Notes: generated by a model not told the origin, from the sequence alone. DNA of 64,000 nt from Paenibacillus sp. S150 (GCF_019352175.1 NZ_JACBYI010000020.1:1-64000), one strand, 5' to 3'; shown: positions 44,339 through 52,525, counted from the first letter of the stretch. Program-made: numbers and translations.

Positions 44339-44828
44339 AGAGCAAAGCATTATCAAAGTAGGCATGGCGGATCTTAATGTAGGCAGCCAGGATAGTCTGG
44401 TTCGTACAACGGGCCTTGGCTCCTGTGTTGGGCTTACACTGTTTGATCCCGGGAAAAGACTGGCGGGGATGGCCCATGTCATGCTGCCCTCGTCCGATAT
44501 TGCCCGGGAGGGACAGATGAATATCGCCAAATTTGCGGATACCGCAGTGCCGGAGCTTTTATCCCGCTTGCTGGCGCTTGGGGCCGTCCGGAGCCGTATC
44601 GTGGCCAAAATGGCCGGAGGGTCCCAGATGTTTGCTTTTGCCGGAGGGAGTGACACCATGAGGATCGGGCCTCGTAATGTGGAATCCTGCAAGCTTGCTC
44701 TTGAGGTCTTGAACATCCCGCTGATTGCGGAGGACACAGGCGGCAATTATGGCCGTACGATAGAAATTGCCTGCAGCACCGGAGTTTTGTATATCCGCAG
44801 TGTTCAAAAAGGCACGAAGGAAATATAA
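44331..44828 (+). CDS. cheD: Chemoreceptor glutamine deamidase CheD
   Basis: A 165-residue enzyme. The catalytic Cys lies in TTGLGSCVGLTLFD near residue 32, with His in MAHVMLPSS near 48 and Thr in the GGS/T region following. It deamidates receptor glutamines and stimulates CheC. The ATG overlaps cheC by 8 nt. Confidence 0.96.
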   Translation: MIEEQSIIKVGMADLNVGSQDSLVRTTGLGSCVGLTLFDPGKRLAGMAHVMLPSSDIAREGQMNIAKFADTAVPELLSRLLALGAVRSRIVAKMAGGSQMFAFAGGSDTMRIGPRNVESCKLALEVLNIPLIAEDTGGNYGRTIEIACSTGVLYIRSVQKGTKEI

Positions 44829-44830
44829 CG

Positions 44831-45247
44831 ATGAGTGGTAAAATTTTATTGAACTTGTTGGTCGGATTGATAGGCTTTGTATTTACTTTTCTTACGAATT
44901 ACGGTCATAATTTACTAGTAACCAGTCTGCTTCGAGGAATAATCGGATTTATTGTCTGGTTTCTGCTTGCTCTTCTCTTAAGATGGGTATTGGATTTTAT
45001 TCTCAAGCAATCAGGGTCTACGGACATCATTGAGACAAATTCTGCTGACAGCGCTGAGGCGCTTGGCGCTCAGCTTGACATAGTCACCCCTGACGAAGAT
45101 GAAGAATTAATAAATCTTCTGAAGCAGAAGCCGAAAGAAGGCAGTGGGGATGAAGGCGGATTTACTCCGCTGCAGCCTCCCAAGCTGGTCTCTATGAAAG
45201 ATCCTGAAGAATTGGCCAAGGCCGTTCGTCACCTGAAAGAAGAATAA
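44831..45247 (+). CDS. Small two-helix membrane protein between cheD and sigD
   Basis: A 138-residue protein starting 2 nt after cheD. Two membrane helices lie at about 5-22 and 32-55 (LLRGIIGFIVWFLLALLLRWVLDFIL). An acidic, probably disordered cytoplasmic tail ends KDPEELAKAVRHLKEE. I know no function. It sits where B. subtilis has cheD directly joined to sigD. Expression with the operon suggests a role in motility or sigma control, but this is inference. Confidence 0.75.
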   Translation: MSGKILLNLLVGLIGFVFTFLTNYGHNLLVTSLLRGIIGFIVWFLLALLLRWVLDFILKQSGSTDIIETNSADSAEALGAQLDIVTPDEDEELINLLKQKPKEGSGDEGGFTPLQPPKLVSMKDPEELAKAVRHLKEE

Positions 45248-45293
45248 GCGGGTCCTGTGGCGAAGCGGCAGTTCTGACCGCATTATGCCCGCT
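45247..45293 (+). promoter_or_regulatory. Nested hairpin before sigD
   Basis: An outer AGCGGG (45247-45252)/CCCGCT (45288-45293) stem encloses an inner GCGGCA-GTTC-TG-A-CCGC hairpin (45265-45281). There is no T-tract. It starts at the stop codon of the preceding gene and ends 28 nt before the sigD start. It may modulate sigD read-through or mRNA stability. Confidence 0.4.
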
Positions 45294-45321
45294 GACTAAA
45301 CTTTGGGAAGGGTGAAAGCCG

Positions 45322-46110
45322 TTGAACGAGCATAAAGCTTCTCAATCAGAAACCGACGGTCTCTGGGAAGAGTGGAAAGAGCGCGGAAATCCTGAAGCCA
45401 AAAAAAAACTGATTGAGAGTTACCTCCATATTGTTGATTATGTGTCCAGCCGTTTGGCAGTAGGATTACCCAAAAATGTATCCAAAGATGATCTGGCCAG
45501 CAATGGTATAATGGGTTTGATCGATGCCATTGAGAAATTTGATTATAAGCGCGGGCTGCAATTTCAGACCTATGCCTCCTGGCGGGTACGCGGAGCAATT
45601 CTTGATTCTTTGCGGCAAAGTGATTGGGTTCCCAGATCGGTACGTGAAAAAGCAAAAAAAATCGAGGATGCCTACCAGCAGCTGGAACAGAAGTACTTAA
45701 GATCTGTCAGTGATGAGGAAATGAGCCAATATCTGAACATTACCGAACCGGAATTTCAAAATATGCTGCAGGACGTAGCCGTCATGTCGCTCTGCTCGCT
45801 CGAAGACCCTATCCGGGAAGAAGAATCAGAGACGCGCATGTCCATATTGGTGGACGACAAGGCCAAGAATCCGGAACTTAAAGTGAATGAATTTTATTTG
45901 CGAGACACCCTGACTAAAGGCATCGAGAAACTAACAGTGAAAGAACGGACAGTAGTGTCCCTTTTATATTATGAAGATTTATCTCTGAGCGAGATCGCCG
46001 AGGTGATGTCACTGTCGCCTTCACGGATTTCGCAGCTTCATTCGAAAGCTATTTTGCGGCTGAGAGGAACACTTGAGAAAAACCGGGATCTTCTCATGCA
46101 AAACGATTAA
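45322..46110 (+). CDS. sigD: RNA polymerase sigma factor SigD (FliA/WhiG type)
   Basis: A 262-residue sigma-28 that directs late flagellar, chemotaxis and autolysin genes. Region 2 has DDLASNGIMGLIDAIEKFDYKRGLQFQTYASWRVRGAILDSLRQ. Region 3 has VPRSVREKAKKIEDAY. Region 4 has LSLSEIAEVMSLSPSRISQLHSKAILRLRG. It uses a TTG start 8 nt after GGGAAGGGTG. It is near the operon end, as in B. subtilis, where distance from the promoter limits its level. Confidence 0.96.
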   Translation: MNEHKASQSETDGLWEEWKERGNPEAKKKLIESYLHIVDYVSSRLAVGLPKNVSKDDLASNGIMGLIDAIEKFDYKRGLQFQTYASWRVRGAILDSLRQSDWVPRSVREKAKKIEDAYQQLEQKYLRSVSDEEMSQYLNITEPEFQNMLQDVAVMSLCSLEDPIREEESETRMSILVDDKAKNPELKVNEFYLRDTLTKGIEKLTVKERTVVSLLYYEDLSLSEIAEVMSLSPSRISQLHSKAILRLRGTLEKNRDLLMQND

Positions 46111-46140
46111 CCGGGCGACGGTGACAAGGGGGAGCGGAAA

Positions 46141-47544
46141 ATGATCGGTAATTATGCTTTGAGCCAGTATCTGAATATCACTTTTTCGGAGGATAAGGGG
46201 ATTGCTTACCTGCAGTTTTCTAAAAAGGATGAGAATTTCTCCTGTACCATTGAAGATCTGGAAAGCTTCCTGCACAGTCACAATATTCGCTACGGAATTC
46301 AGCGGGACATTCTTCAACGCATCAGCAGCAATCCTGAGGAATATTTTTTCAACAGAGTGCCTATTGCCATAGGACAGCCCTCTGTGAATGGAACGGACGG
46401 GAGAGTTATGTTCACTGTCGATCTGGAGGAGGACCGCAAGCCGCAGGAGATGGCGGATGGTAAAGTGGACTACAAGGACCTGGTCCGTCTCCACAATGTG
46501 CGGAAAGGTCAGCTGATTGCCAAAATCATTCCGCCTGAGCCGGGGAAACCCGGCATCATGGTTACCGGGGAAGAGCTTCCGTTCAAACCGGGTAAAGAAG
46601 CGCACTTCAAGGTCGGTAAAAATGTGCTTGTCGATCAGGAAGAAACCGCAATGTATGCGGCAATCGATGGACTGGTCACCTTGACTGACAAAGGCAAAAT
46701 CAATGTCTTTCCCGTCTTCGAGGTGAACGGGGATGTTGATTACAGCACGGGCAATATTGATTTCGTAGGTACAGTGGTAATCCGCGGCAATGTGCTGACA
46801 GGCTTTTCGGTCAAATCGGCAGGGGATATCCGTGTAGTTGGCGGTGTGGAAGGGGCCGAGCTGATATCCGGAGGCTCCATTGAAATCACCGGCGGGATTA
46901 TCGGCTACAACAAAGGACTTGTAAGCGCCGGTAAAAATGTGAAAGTCTCCTTCATCCAGGATGGGAATGTAGTGGCCGGAGAGGATATTATCGTATCCCA
47001 GAGCGTGATGCATTCCAATATCCGGGCAGGCCATGATGTGCTGTGCAACGGCGCCAAAGGCTTAATTGTCGGCGGAATTGTTCAAGCCGGCGAGAGGGTA
47101 GTGGCGCGGACCATCGGCAATACGATGTCGACGGCGACGGCTATTGAGGTGGGGGTCGTCCCTGAGCTTCGCAACGAAATCAACGAGCTGCGGGTAGAGC
47201 TTCGCCATCTGCTTGAGAATGAGGACAAGACCAACAAAGCGTTGTACTTGCTGAATCAGCTTGCGAACAATGGTCAGCTCTCTCCCGATAAGATGGCGCT
47301 TCGCGTGAAGCTGAATGCTACCAAGCAATCCCATATGCGTGAAGAAAAGAAAATCAAGGAACGTGTACTGGAGATTGAAAAGCTGCTGGAGGATACAGGA
47401 AGAGCGAGAGTAGAGGTTATTAAAACCATCTATGGAGGCTCCAAAATTGTTATTGGGAGATATACCCGGTTCGTCAAAGATCCAACGGAACGCGTTGTGT
47501 TTATTTATAGTGAAGGCGATATTACGCTGTCGCCTTACATGTAG
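46141..47544 (+). CDS. DUF342 family protein (FapA, flagellar assembly protein A)
   Basis: A 467-residue protein. The N-terminal half includes GPVNGTDGRVMFTVDLE-like strands and IPPEPGKPGIMVTGEELP. The central beta-helix repeats read VNGDVDYSTGNIDFVGTVVIRGNVLTGFSVKSAGDIRVVGGVEGAEL, typical of polymer-forming DUF342/FapA proteins. The C-terminal part (about 340-425) is coiled coil. FapA homologues affect flagellar placement in Vibrio. GGGGGAGC precedes the ATG. Confidence 0.88.
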   Translation: MIGNYALSQYLNITFSEDKGIAYLQFSKKDENFSCTIEDLESFLHSHNIRYGIQRDILQRISSNPEEYFFNRVPIAIGQPSVNGTDGRVMFTVDLEEDRKPQEMADGKVDYKDLVRLHNVRKGQLIAKIIPPEPGKPGIMVTGEELPFKPGKEAHFKVGKNVLVDQEETAMYAAIDGLVTLTDKGKINVFPVFEVNGDVDYSTGNIDFVGTVVIRGNVLTGFSVKSAGDIRVVGGVEGAELISGGSIEITGGIIGYNKGLVSAGKNVKVSFIQDGNVVAGEDIIVSQSVMHSNIRAGHDVLCNGAKGLIVGGIVQAGERVVARTIGNTMSTATAIEVGVVPELRNEINELRVELRHLLENEDKTNKALYLLNQLANNGQLSPDKMALRVKLNATKQSHMREEKKIKERVLEIEKLLEDTGRARVEVIKTIYGGSKIVIGRYTRFVKDPTERVVFIYSEGDITLSPYM

Positions 47545-47838
47545 AATGGCGGGCAGCTGCGGCGGCCGGCCATTCCTTAAGTGATCGGACAGTAACCTTT
47601 AGCGTCTTAAGCCTCCTGAGCTTGCAAGAAAATCTACCGTTAAACAGGGATTTGGCAGCATCTACGTCCTATTCCAACAGGAGTTTGCTCTAGATAAGAC
47701 ATGCTGCGCGCAAAAAAAGCATCCTTCTATTTCTCGCAGAAACGAAAGAATGCCGTATTTAAAGGCCGAAGCCGTTTCTCATGGTACTGGTTTGGAAAAG
47801 CGTGGCTCTTCAGCCGCTTCAGTGAGGAGAGGATTAGT
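47545..47838 (+). other. Leader region before a small conserved gene
   Basis: 294 bp without a supported gene. GAATGGC (47544-47550) pairs with GCCATTC (47569-47575) just at the FapA stop. A nested stem-loop at 47739-47778 resembles that at 3360-3399. Another hairpin (AGC-GT-GGCT-CTTC-AGCC-GCT, about 47799-47818) lies just before the ribosome site. No clear promoter was seen. Confidence 0.45.
47739..47778 (+). other. Nested stem-loop similar to the one at 3360-3399
   Basis: GAAACG (47739-47744) pairs perfectly with CGTTTC (47773-47778) around an inner GCC (47752-47754)/GGC (47764-47766) hairpin. The 3' strand CGAAGCCGTTTC is identical to that of the structure at 3360-3399, while the inner hairpin differs. 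Confidence 0.35.
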
Positions 47839-48147
47839 GTGAGTCTGAAACCGGTGGAACTCCAAATTGCGCTGCCACGGACAACGGAGGCGGGCAAGAT
47901 TCAGAATGGGCTGCAGCACCGCCCCGCTCTGGACCAGCAGCAGCTGGCCGGTCAGAGTGTGAAGCAAAGCGAGCACCTGGCACAGCGGAGCAGTGAGGTG
48001 GATGAATCTGCCGAATCACTGCGTGAAGACGGCAGCAGGGGAGATCATGGCGGAGGGCATTCCGCCTCTTATAAACAGAAAAAAACGGAGACTGTCCATG
48101 AAGCCGAGCATCCTTACAAGGGTCACCGCATTGACCTTAGTCTTTAG
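47839..48147 (+). CDS. Small hydrophilic hypothetical protein
   Basis: A 102-residue protein with a GTG start 6 nt after GAGGAGAGG. It begins MSLKPVELQIALPRTTEAGKIQ and continues into a Gln/Ser/Glu/His-rich, probably disordered tail ending HPYKGHRIDLSL. There is no membrane segment or cysteine. The same frame extends upstream to 47701, but that part lies before the ribosome site. I believe similar proteins occur at this position in other Paenibacillus; this is from memory and unverified. Function unknown; position after fapA suggests motility or cell-envelope context. Confidence 0.75.
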   Translation: MSLKPVELQIALPRTTEAGKIQNGLQHRPALDQQQLAGQSVKQSEHLAQRSSEVDESAESLREDGSRGDHGGGHSASYKQKKTETVHEAEHPYKGHRIDLSL

Positions 48148-48192
48148 ACTGTGTTTTGATTTTGAATTGAACTGCAAAAGGAGATAAGGCAC

Positions 48193-48765
48193 TTGCAACC
48201 ATGGGTATATATCGTCCTGGTAGGCGCTGTCGCTATCGTTTATGCCCTGAGACTGCCGTCGCGCGCAAAAGACGATACAGCGGACAAACAGAGCCTGAAG
48301 GAAACAGAAGCCGCACTTGAGCTGTATATGGCGGACATTGAGCGAGACAATGAAAAAATGCTGCAGCTGGTCAGCAGCATTAAGCAGCAGTCCCAGAATA
48401 ATAGGGCTGCGCTGCAGGAAGAGATTGCCGGACTGCGGACGCAGGTGGCCGAATTGCAAAAAAGCTCTCTTCTGCTTGACGCCCGGCTGACGGCGGAAGA
48501 GAAAAGCCTGCTGCAGCTGTCCGCTGCTTACGGGAAGGAGGCAGCCGCCGGAAAGGCTGCGGCGGGTGAAGCGGCTTCCGGGGAGCAGACTGCGGTAGCC
48601 GAGCCCAAACCAAAGCCGGCCAGTTCGATCAAGCAGCGGTATCCCCGATTGTTTGAGCTGCATGAGCAAGGGAAATCTATCGACTCTATTGCCAAGACGG
48701 CAGGACTCCAGCGCGGGGAAGTGCAGCTGATCCTTCAGCTTGCCAAGCAGGAGGAGTCGGTATGA
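48193..48765 (+). CDS. SwrB-like membrane-anchored coiled-coil protein (DUF6115-type)
   Basis: A 190-residue protein with an N-terminal membrane helix (QPWVYIVLVGAVAIVYAL), a coiled coil at about 30-110, an Ala/Gly/Glu-rich spacer and a C-terminal HTH-like segment (RYPRLFELHEQGKSIDSIAKTAGLQRGEVQLILQLA). This layout and its place after sigD resemble B. subtilis SwrB (YlxL), which activates basal-body assembly for swarming. Sequence identity is not assessed. It uses a TTG start 8 nt after AAAAGGAG. Confidence 0.7.
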   Translation: MQPWVYIVLVGAVAIVYALRLPSRAKDDTADKQSLKETEAALELYMADIERDNEKMLQLVSSIKQQSQNNRAALQEEIAGLRTQVAELQKSSLLLDARLTAEEKSLLQLSAAYGKEAAAGKAAAGEAASGEQTAVAEPKPKPASSIKQRYPRLFELHEQGKSIDSIAKTAGLQRGEVQLILQLAKQEESV

Positions 48766-49394
48766 TTAAGAACCGTTCCTTTATGCTCGGTCTTGGCGCA
48801 GGCTTGATTCTCGGCGCTTTGCTGCTTCAGCTGATGATCTCAGGAGGCGCATCCCCGCTCACTAAGGAACAGCTGATCAAGGAAGCGGCCAGGCTTAATC
48901 TGACAGTAGCCGAGACAGCGGAGGGCGGTACGGAGCCGGAGGAAGTCAATTCCGGCCAGAGCAGCCAAGAAGATCCGCAGGCTTCTGAGACGGAGCTCCC
49001 GGCCGCATCTTCACAGCCGCCTGCATCTCCTGAAGCGTCTGGCGTCCCTTCACCTGCCGCTGCTGCGGAGCCGTCTGCAGCAGCTGGGCCGGAGCAGCCG
49101 TCTGCCCCCGGCGCTTCAGCAGCGGTGCTTCCACCGTTGACGGCTCCGCCGGTAAGTGCTCCGTCTACGCCAGAAGCTGCTGCTGGAACGCTCTCGGTAC
49201 GGATTCCTACAGGTGCCACGCTCTCAGAAACCGCTGATCTATTGGCAGAAGCCGGAGTGATCCGGGACAAAGCTGAGTTTCTGAAGATCGCCAACAGCCG
49301 CAAAGCCAATACGAGAATTCAATATGGCGGCTACAGCTTTACTGGGGACGAGAGCCTCGATTCTATCATTGACAAGCTGATTACGGTGAGATGA
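48762..49394 (+). CDS. Membrane-anchored protein with MltG/YceG-like C-terminal motif
   Basis: A 210-residue protein coupled to the preceding gene (ATGA overlap). One N-terminal membrane helix (SFMLGLGAGLILGALLLQLMI) is followed by a Ser/Ala/Pro/Glu-rich extracytoplasmic linker (about 45-140). The C-terminal domain LSVRIPTGATLSETADLLAEAGVIRDKAEFLKIAN with GGYSFTGDESLDSIIDKLI resembles the LysM-like/YceG substrate-binding part of MltG. The catalytic lytic-transglycosylase region is absent, so it is unlikely to be an active enzyme. Role unknown; possibly cell-wall binding. Confidence 0.7.
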   Translation: MIKNRSFMLGLGAGLILGALLLQLMISGGASPLTKEQLIKEAARLNLTVAETAEGGTEPEEVNSGQSSQEDPQASETELPAASSQPPASPEASGVPSPAAAAEPSAAAGPEQPSAPGASAAVLPPLTAPPVSAPSTPEAAAGTLSVRIPTGATLSETADLLAEAGVIRDKAEFLKIANSRKANTRIQYGGYSFTGDESLDSIIDKLITVR

Positions 49395-49436
49395 AGCTAT
49401 GCTCTTCGCAGGACAACATAAATATCTCATGGATCG

Positions 49437-49465
49437 TTGCATACATTATTTTATTATGCTATAGT
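49437..49465 (+). promoter_or_regulatory. SigA promoter of rpsB
   Basis: TTGCAT (49437-49442), 17-bp spacer, TATAGT (49460-49465). It matches the consensus well and is followed by a leader of about 120 nt. Confidence 0.75.
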
Positions 49466-49500
49466 AATAAACGGTGTTAAAACACACGCCGGTTGATTTC

Positions 49501-49591
49501 GACAAGGGGTGCTTTCTTCTGAAGAAAGTCTTGTAGAAAAATGACGCGCGGCGGAGGAGACACACAATAAACCAAAACTAGGAGGTGTGTG
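49501..49591 (+). promoter_or_regulatory. Structured rpsB leader
   Basis: ACAAG and CTTGT flank a perfect CTTTCTT-CTG-AAGAAAG hairpin (about 49502-49534). Further on, CACACA (49561-49566) pairs with TGTGTG (49586-49591), with the Shine-Dalgarno AGGAGG (49580-49585) at the edge of the loop. Ribosomal protein operons are commonly autoregulated by binding such leaders; S2 control here is inferred. Confidence 0.5.
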
Positions 49592-49594
49592 AAG

Positions 49595-50302
49595 ATGGCA
49601 GTAATCTCCATGAAGCAGCTTCTCGAAGCTGGGGTTCACTTCGGTCATCAGACTCGTCGTTGGAATCCAAAGATGGATCGTTATATCTTCACTGAAAGAA
49701 ACGGAATTTACATTATTGACCTGCAAAAGACGGTCAAGAAGGTAGAGGAAGCTTATAACTTTGTAAAGAGCGTCGCTGGCGACAACGGCACAATCCTATT
49801 CGTAGGAACAAAGAAACAAGCACAGGATTCCGTAAAAGAAGAAGCTGAGCGTTCAGGCATGTTCTTCATTAACCAACGCTGGCTGGGCGGTACCCTGACT
49901 AACTTCCAAACGATTCAGAAACGGATTGACCGTCTGAAGAAATTGGAACTTTGGGAAGAAGACGGTACCTTCGCAGTTCTGCCTAAGAAAGAAGTTATCC
50001 TTCTCCGCAAAGAGAAAGATCGCCTTGAAAAATTCCTGGGCGGCATCAAGAACATGAAGGGCCTGCCTAGCGCGCTGTTCATCATTGACCCGCGTAAAGA
50101 GCGCATCGCTGTTGCGGAAGCTCGCAAACTGGGCATTCCTATCGTGGCTATCGTTGATACCAACTGTGATCCGGATGAAATCGACTACGTGATTCCGGGC
50201 AACGACGACGCTATCCGCGCCGTGAAATTGCTTACGGGCAAAATGGCTGATGCTGTTGTGGAAGCCCACCAGGGCGAAGATACAACTACAACTACGGCTT
50301 AA
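49595..50302 (+). CDS. rpsB: 30S ribosomal protein S2
   Basis: A 235-residue ribosomal protein. MAVISMKQLLEAGVHFGHQTRRWNPKM is the diagnostic N-terminus, and the end of the core has PIVAIVDTNCDPDEIDYVIPGNDDA. AGGAGG is 9 nt before this ATG; a GTG at 49589 is closer but gives a non-standard start. Confidence 0.98.
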   Translation: MAVISMKQLLEAGVHFGHQTRRWNPKMDRYIFTERNGIYIIDLQKTVKKVEEAYNFVKSVAGDNGTILFVGTKKQAQDSVKEEAERSGMFFINQRWLGGTLTNFQTIQKRIDRLKKLELWEEDGTFAVLPKKEVILLRKEKDRLEKFLGGIKNMKGLPSALFIIDPRKERIAVAEARKLGIPIVAIVDTNCDPDEIDYVIPGNDDAIRAVKLLTGKMADAVVEAHQGEDTTTTTA

Positions 50303-50334
50303 GCAGTATCCGGAACTTAACAAGAACTTAAATG

Positions 50335-50379
50335 AAAAGGGTGGTTGGCAGGTGGATAACCTCTCACTGCCCTTTTTTT
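50335..50379 (+). terminator. Terminator/attenuator between rpsB and tsf
   Basis: AAAAGGG (50335-50341) pairs with CCC and the following T-run (50370-50379). An inner AGGT/ACCT stem (about 50350-50362) forms part of the loop. Partial read-through would set the S2 to EF-Ts ratio. Confidence 0.65.
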
Positions 50380-50434
50380 AGGATAAAAGACTGTAACGTG
50401 CGACCTAACGACAATTATCTGGAGGGAATTAACA

Positions 50435-51085
50435 ATGGCAGTAGATGCAAAAGCAGTAAAAGAACTTCGCGAAAGAACAGGCGCAGGGATGCTGGATTGC
50501 AAAAAAGCGCTGGAAGAAGCTAATAACGACATCACCAAAGCGGCAGAATTGCTTCGTGAAAAAGGTCTTTCCGCAGCTGCTAACAAAGCTGGACGTATTG
50601 CAACAGAAGGTGTTGTTGAATCTTATATCCACGCCGGCGGACGCATTGGCGTACTCGTGGAAATCAACTGCGAAACCGACTTCGTAGGCAAAACGGATTC
50701 CTTCAAAGAATTCGCGCGCGATATCGCAATGCAAATCGCCGCAGCAAATCCGCTGTATGTTCGCCGCGAGGAAGTTCCAACCGAAGCTGTGGAAAAAGAA
50801 AAAGAAATTCTCAAGGCTCAAGCGCTGAACGAAGGCAAGCCTGAGAAAATCGTTGAAAAAATGGTAGAAGGACGCATCAGCAAATTCTACGAAGAACACT
50901 GTCTGCTTGAGCAATCCTTTGTTAAAGACCCGGACAAGACAATCTCCCAATTGCTGAACGAAAAGATCAGCACGATCGGCGAAAACATCTCCATCCGCCG
51001 TTTTGTGCGTTACGAGCTGGGCGAAGGCCTGGAAAAGAAAGTCGACAACTTTGTAGAAGAAGTTATGGCACAAGTGAATCAATAA
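50435..51085 (+). CDS. tsf: Elongation factor Ts (short form)
   Basis: A 216-residue nucleotide exchange factor for EF-Tu. The UBA-like N-terminus AVDAKAVKELRERTGAGMLDCKKALEEANNDITKAAELLREKG and the core VLVEINCETDFVGKTDSFKEFA are standard. It is about 75 residues shorter than B. subtilis EF-Ts; the second core subdomain is reduced, as in compact EF-Ts forms. GGAGGG precedes the ATG. Confidence 0.97.
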   Translation: MAVDAKAVKELRERTGAGMLDCKKALEEANNDITKAAELLREKGLSAAANKAGRIATEGVVESYIHAGGRIGVLVEINCETDFVGKTDSFKEFARDIAMQIAAANPLYVRREEVPTEAVEKEKEILKAQALNEGKPEKIVEKMVEGRISKFYEEHCLLEQSFVKDPDKTISQLLNEKISTIGENISIRRFVRYELGEGLEKKVDNFVEEVMAQVNQ

Positions 51086-51137
51086 TAGCATGCTGTGTTC
51101 GGCTTACAGAATTGAATAAAGGCAAGCATCAGAAGAG

Positions 51138-51168
51138 CGGAACACGTACACGTAGTGTTCCGTCTTTT
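51138..51168 (+). terminator. Terminator after tsf
   Basis: CGGAACAC (51138-51145) and GTGTTCCG (51155-51162) form a perfect stem with a nine-base loop, followed by TCTTTT. Confidence 0.8.
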
Positions 51169-51190
51169 GTAAGAAAGTGAGGGTGTACAA

Positions 51191-51919
51191 TTGGAACAGC
51201 CTGTATTTAAGAGAGTAGTCCTTAAGGTTAGCGGTGAATCACTTGCAGGACAAAACGGATACGGCATCGATGCCGATACGATTATTTCCATCGCGGAACA
51301 GGTTAAGGAAGTCGTTGAGCTAGGGGTTCAGGTTGCCATCGTGTGCGGCGGAGGCAATATCTGGCGCGGAATTGCAGGCAGCGCAAGCGGCATTGACCGG
51401 GCTACAGCCGATTATATGGGAATGCTGGCAACGGTGATGAACTCGCTCGCCCTGCAGGATGCCCTGGAACAGATTGATGTGCCGACACGGGTGCAGACCT
51501 CCATTTCCATGCAGCAGATCGCTGAGCCTTACATTCGCCGCCGTGCCATCCGGCATTTGGAGAAGGGCCGTGTGGTTATTTTTGCTGCGGGTACAGGGAA
51601 TCCTTTCTTCTCGACAGATACGACGGCAGCACTAAGGGCAGCCGAAATTGAAGCGGAAGTCATTCTGATGGCGAAGAATAAAGTGGATGGTGTCTATTCC
51701 GCTGACCCGTTCAAAGACAGTACTGCCGAGAAATACGAGCAGCTCACCTATATGGATGTGCTCAACAAAAACCTTGGAGTTATGGATTCCACCGCTTCCT
51801 CTCTGTGCATGGATAATAATATACCGCTCATTGTGTTTGCTATTACAGAGCAAGGCAATATCAAACGTGTCGTTCTCGGTGAGAAAATCGGGACGATTGT
51901 TAAAGGGAGTGTAGATTAA
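51191..51919 (+). CDS. pyrH: UMP kinase PyrH
   Basis: A 242-residue amino-acid-kinase-fold enzyme converting UMP to UDP. KRVVLKVSGESLAG at the N-terminus, VCGGGNIWRG near 52, RVQTSISMQQIAEPYIRRRAIRHLEKGRVVIFAAGTGNPFFSTDTTAALRA and the C-terminal VVLGEKIGTIV are diagnostic. It uses a TTG start. It begins the pyrH-frr unit. Confidence 0.97.
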   Translation: MEQPVFKRVVLKVSGESLAGQNGYGIDADTIISIAEQVKEVVELGVQVAIVCGGGNIWRGIAGSASGIDRATADYMGMLATVMNSLALQDALEQIDVPTRVQTSISMQQIAEPYIRRRAIRHLEKGRVVIFAAGTGNPFFSTDTTAALRAAEIEAEVILMAKNKVDGVYSADPFKDSTAEKYEQLTYMDVLNKNLGVMDSTASSLCMDNNIPLIVFAITEQGNIKRVVLGEKIGTIVKGSVD

Positions 51920-52473
51920 TGCCACAATCGGTTAAGAAAAATGCCGAAGAGCGTATGGAAAAAGCGATTTTATCCCTAAAACGCGACTTGGCGACACTGC
52001 GGGCAGGACGCGCTTCTACGTCGCTTCTGGACCGCATTCAAGTTGAATATTACGGAGCGCCAACGCCTATCAATCAGTTGGCCAACATCAGCACGCCGGA
52101 TTCCCGGACACTGCTCATTCAGCCTTGGGACAAAACCTCAATGTCCGACATCGAACGGGCGATCCAGAAATCGGATATTGGGATTACTCCAGCCAACGAC
52201 GGTACAATTATCCGTCTTTCCATTCCGCCGCTGACCCAAGAACGCCGCAGCGAGCTTGTGAAGTTCACCAAGAAATTTGGCGAAGAAGCCAAGGTGGCCA
52301 TCCGCAACATCCGCCGTGATGCCAATGATGACATCAAGAAGATGGAGAAAAACGGAATCTCGGAGGATGAATCCCACGGGCACCAGGAAGACATTCAGAA
52401 GTCAACGGATAAGTTCATAGCTGAAGTTGATAAAGTGCTCTTGGCTAAAGAAAAAGAAATTATGGAAGTATAA
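51919..52473 (+). CDS. frr: Ribosome recycling factor
   Basis: A 184-residue L-shaped protein that with EF-G splits post-termination ribosomes. ERMEKAILSLKRDLATLRAGRASTSLLDRIQVEYYGAPTPINQLA is diagnostic. The ATG shares a base with the pyrH stop (TAATG), so translation is coupled. Confidence 0.98.
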   Translation: MPQSVKKNAEERMEKAILSLKRDLATLRAGRASTSLLDRIQVEYYGAPTPINQLANISTPDSRTLLIQPWDKTSMSDIERAIQKSDIGITPANDGTIIRLSIPPLTQERRSELVKFTKKFGEEAKVAIRNIRRDANDDIKKMEKNGISEDESHGHQEDIQKSTDKFIAEVDKVLLAKEKEIMEV

Positions 52474-52483
52474 TGAAATTCAT

Positions 52484-52525
52484 GAGACTTCAGGCCCCTC
52501 CGTTTATGGTGGGGTTTGTCTCTTT
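52484..52525 (+). terminator. Terminator-like hairpin between frr and uppS
   Basis: GAGAC (52484-52488) pairs with GTCTC (52518-52522). Inside, CCCC-T-CC pairs with GG-T-GGGG around GTTTAT with one T.T mismatch. A short T-run follows. Confidence 0.6.

Noticed and set aside
47650..47838. c-di-GMP (GEMM) riboswitch before the small protein
   Set aside because: GCCGAAGCC-like pieces recall the class, but the conserved GGCAAACC, tetraloop receptor and ACGCAAAGCC elements are not present together.
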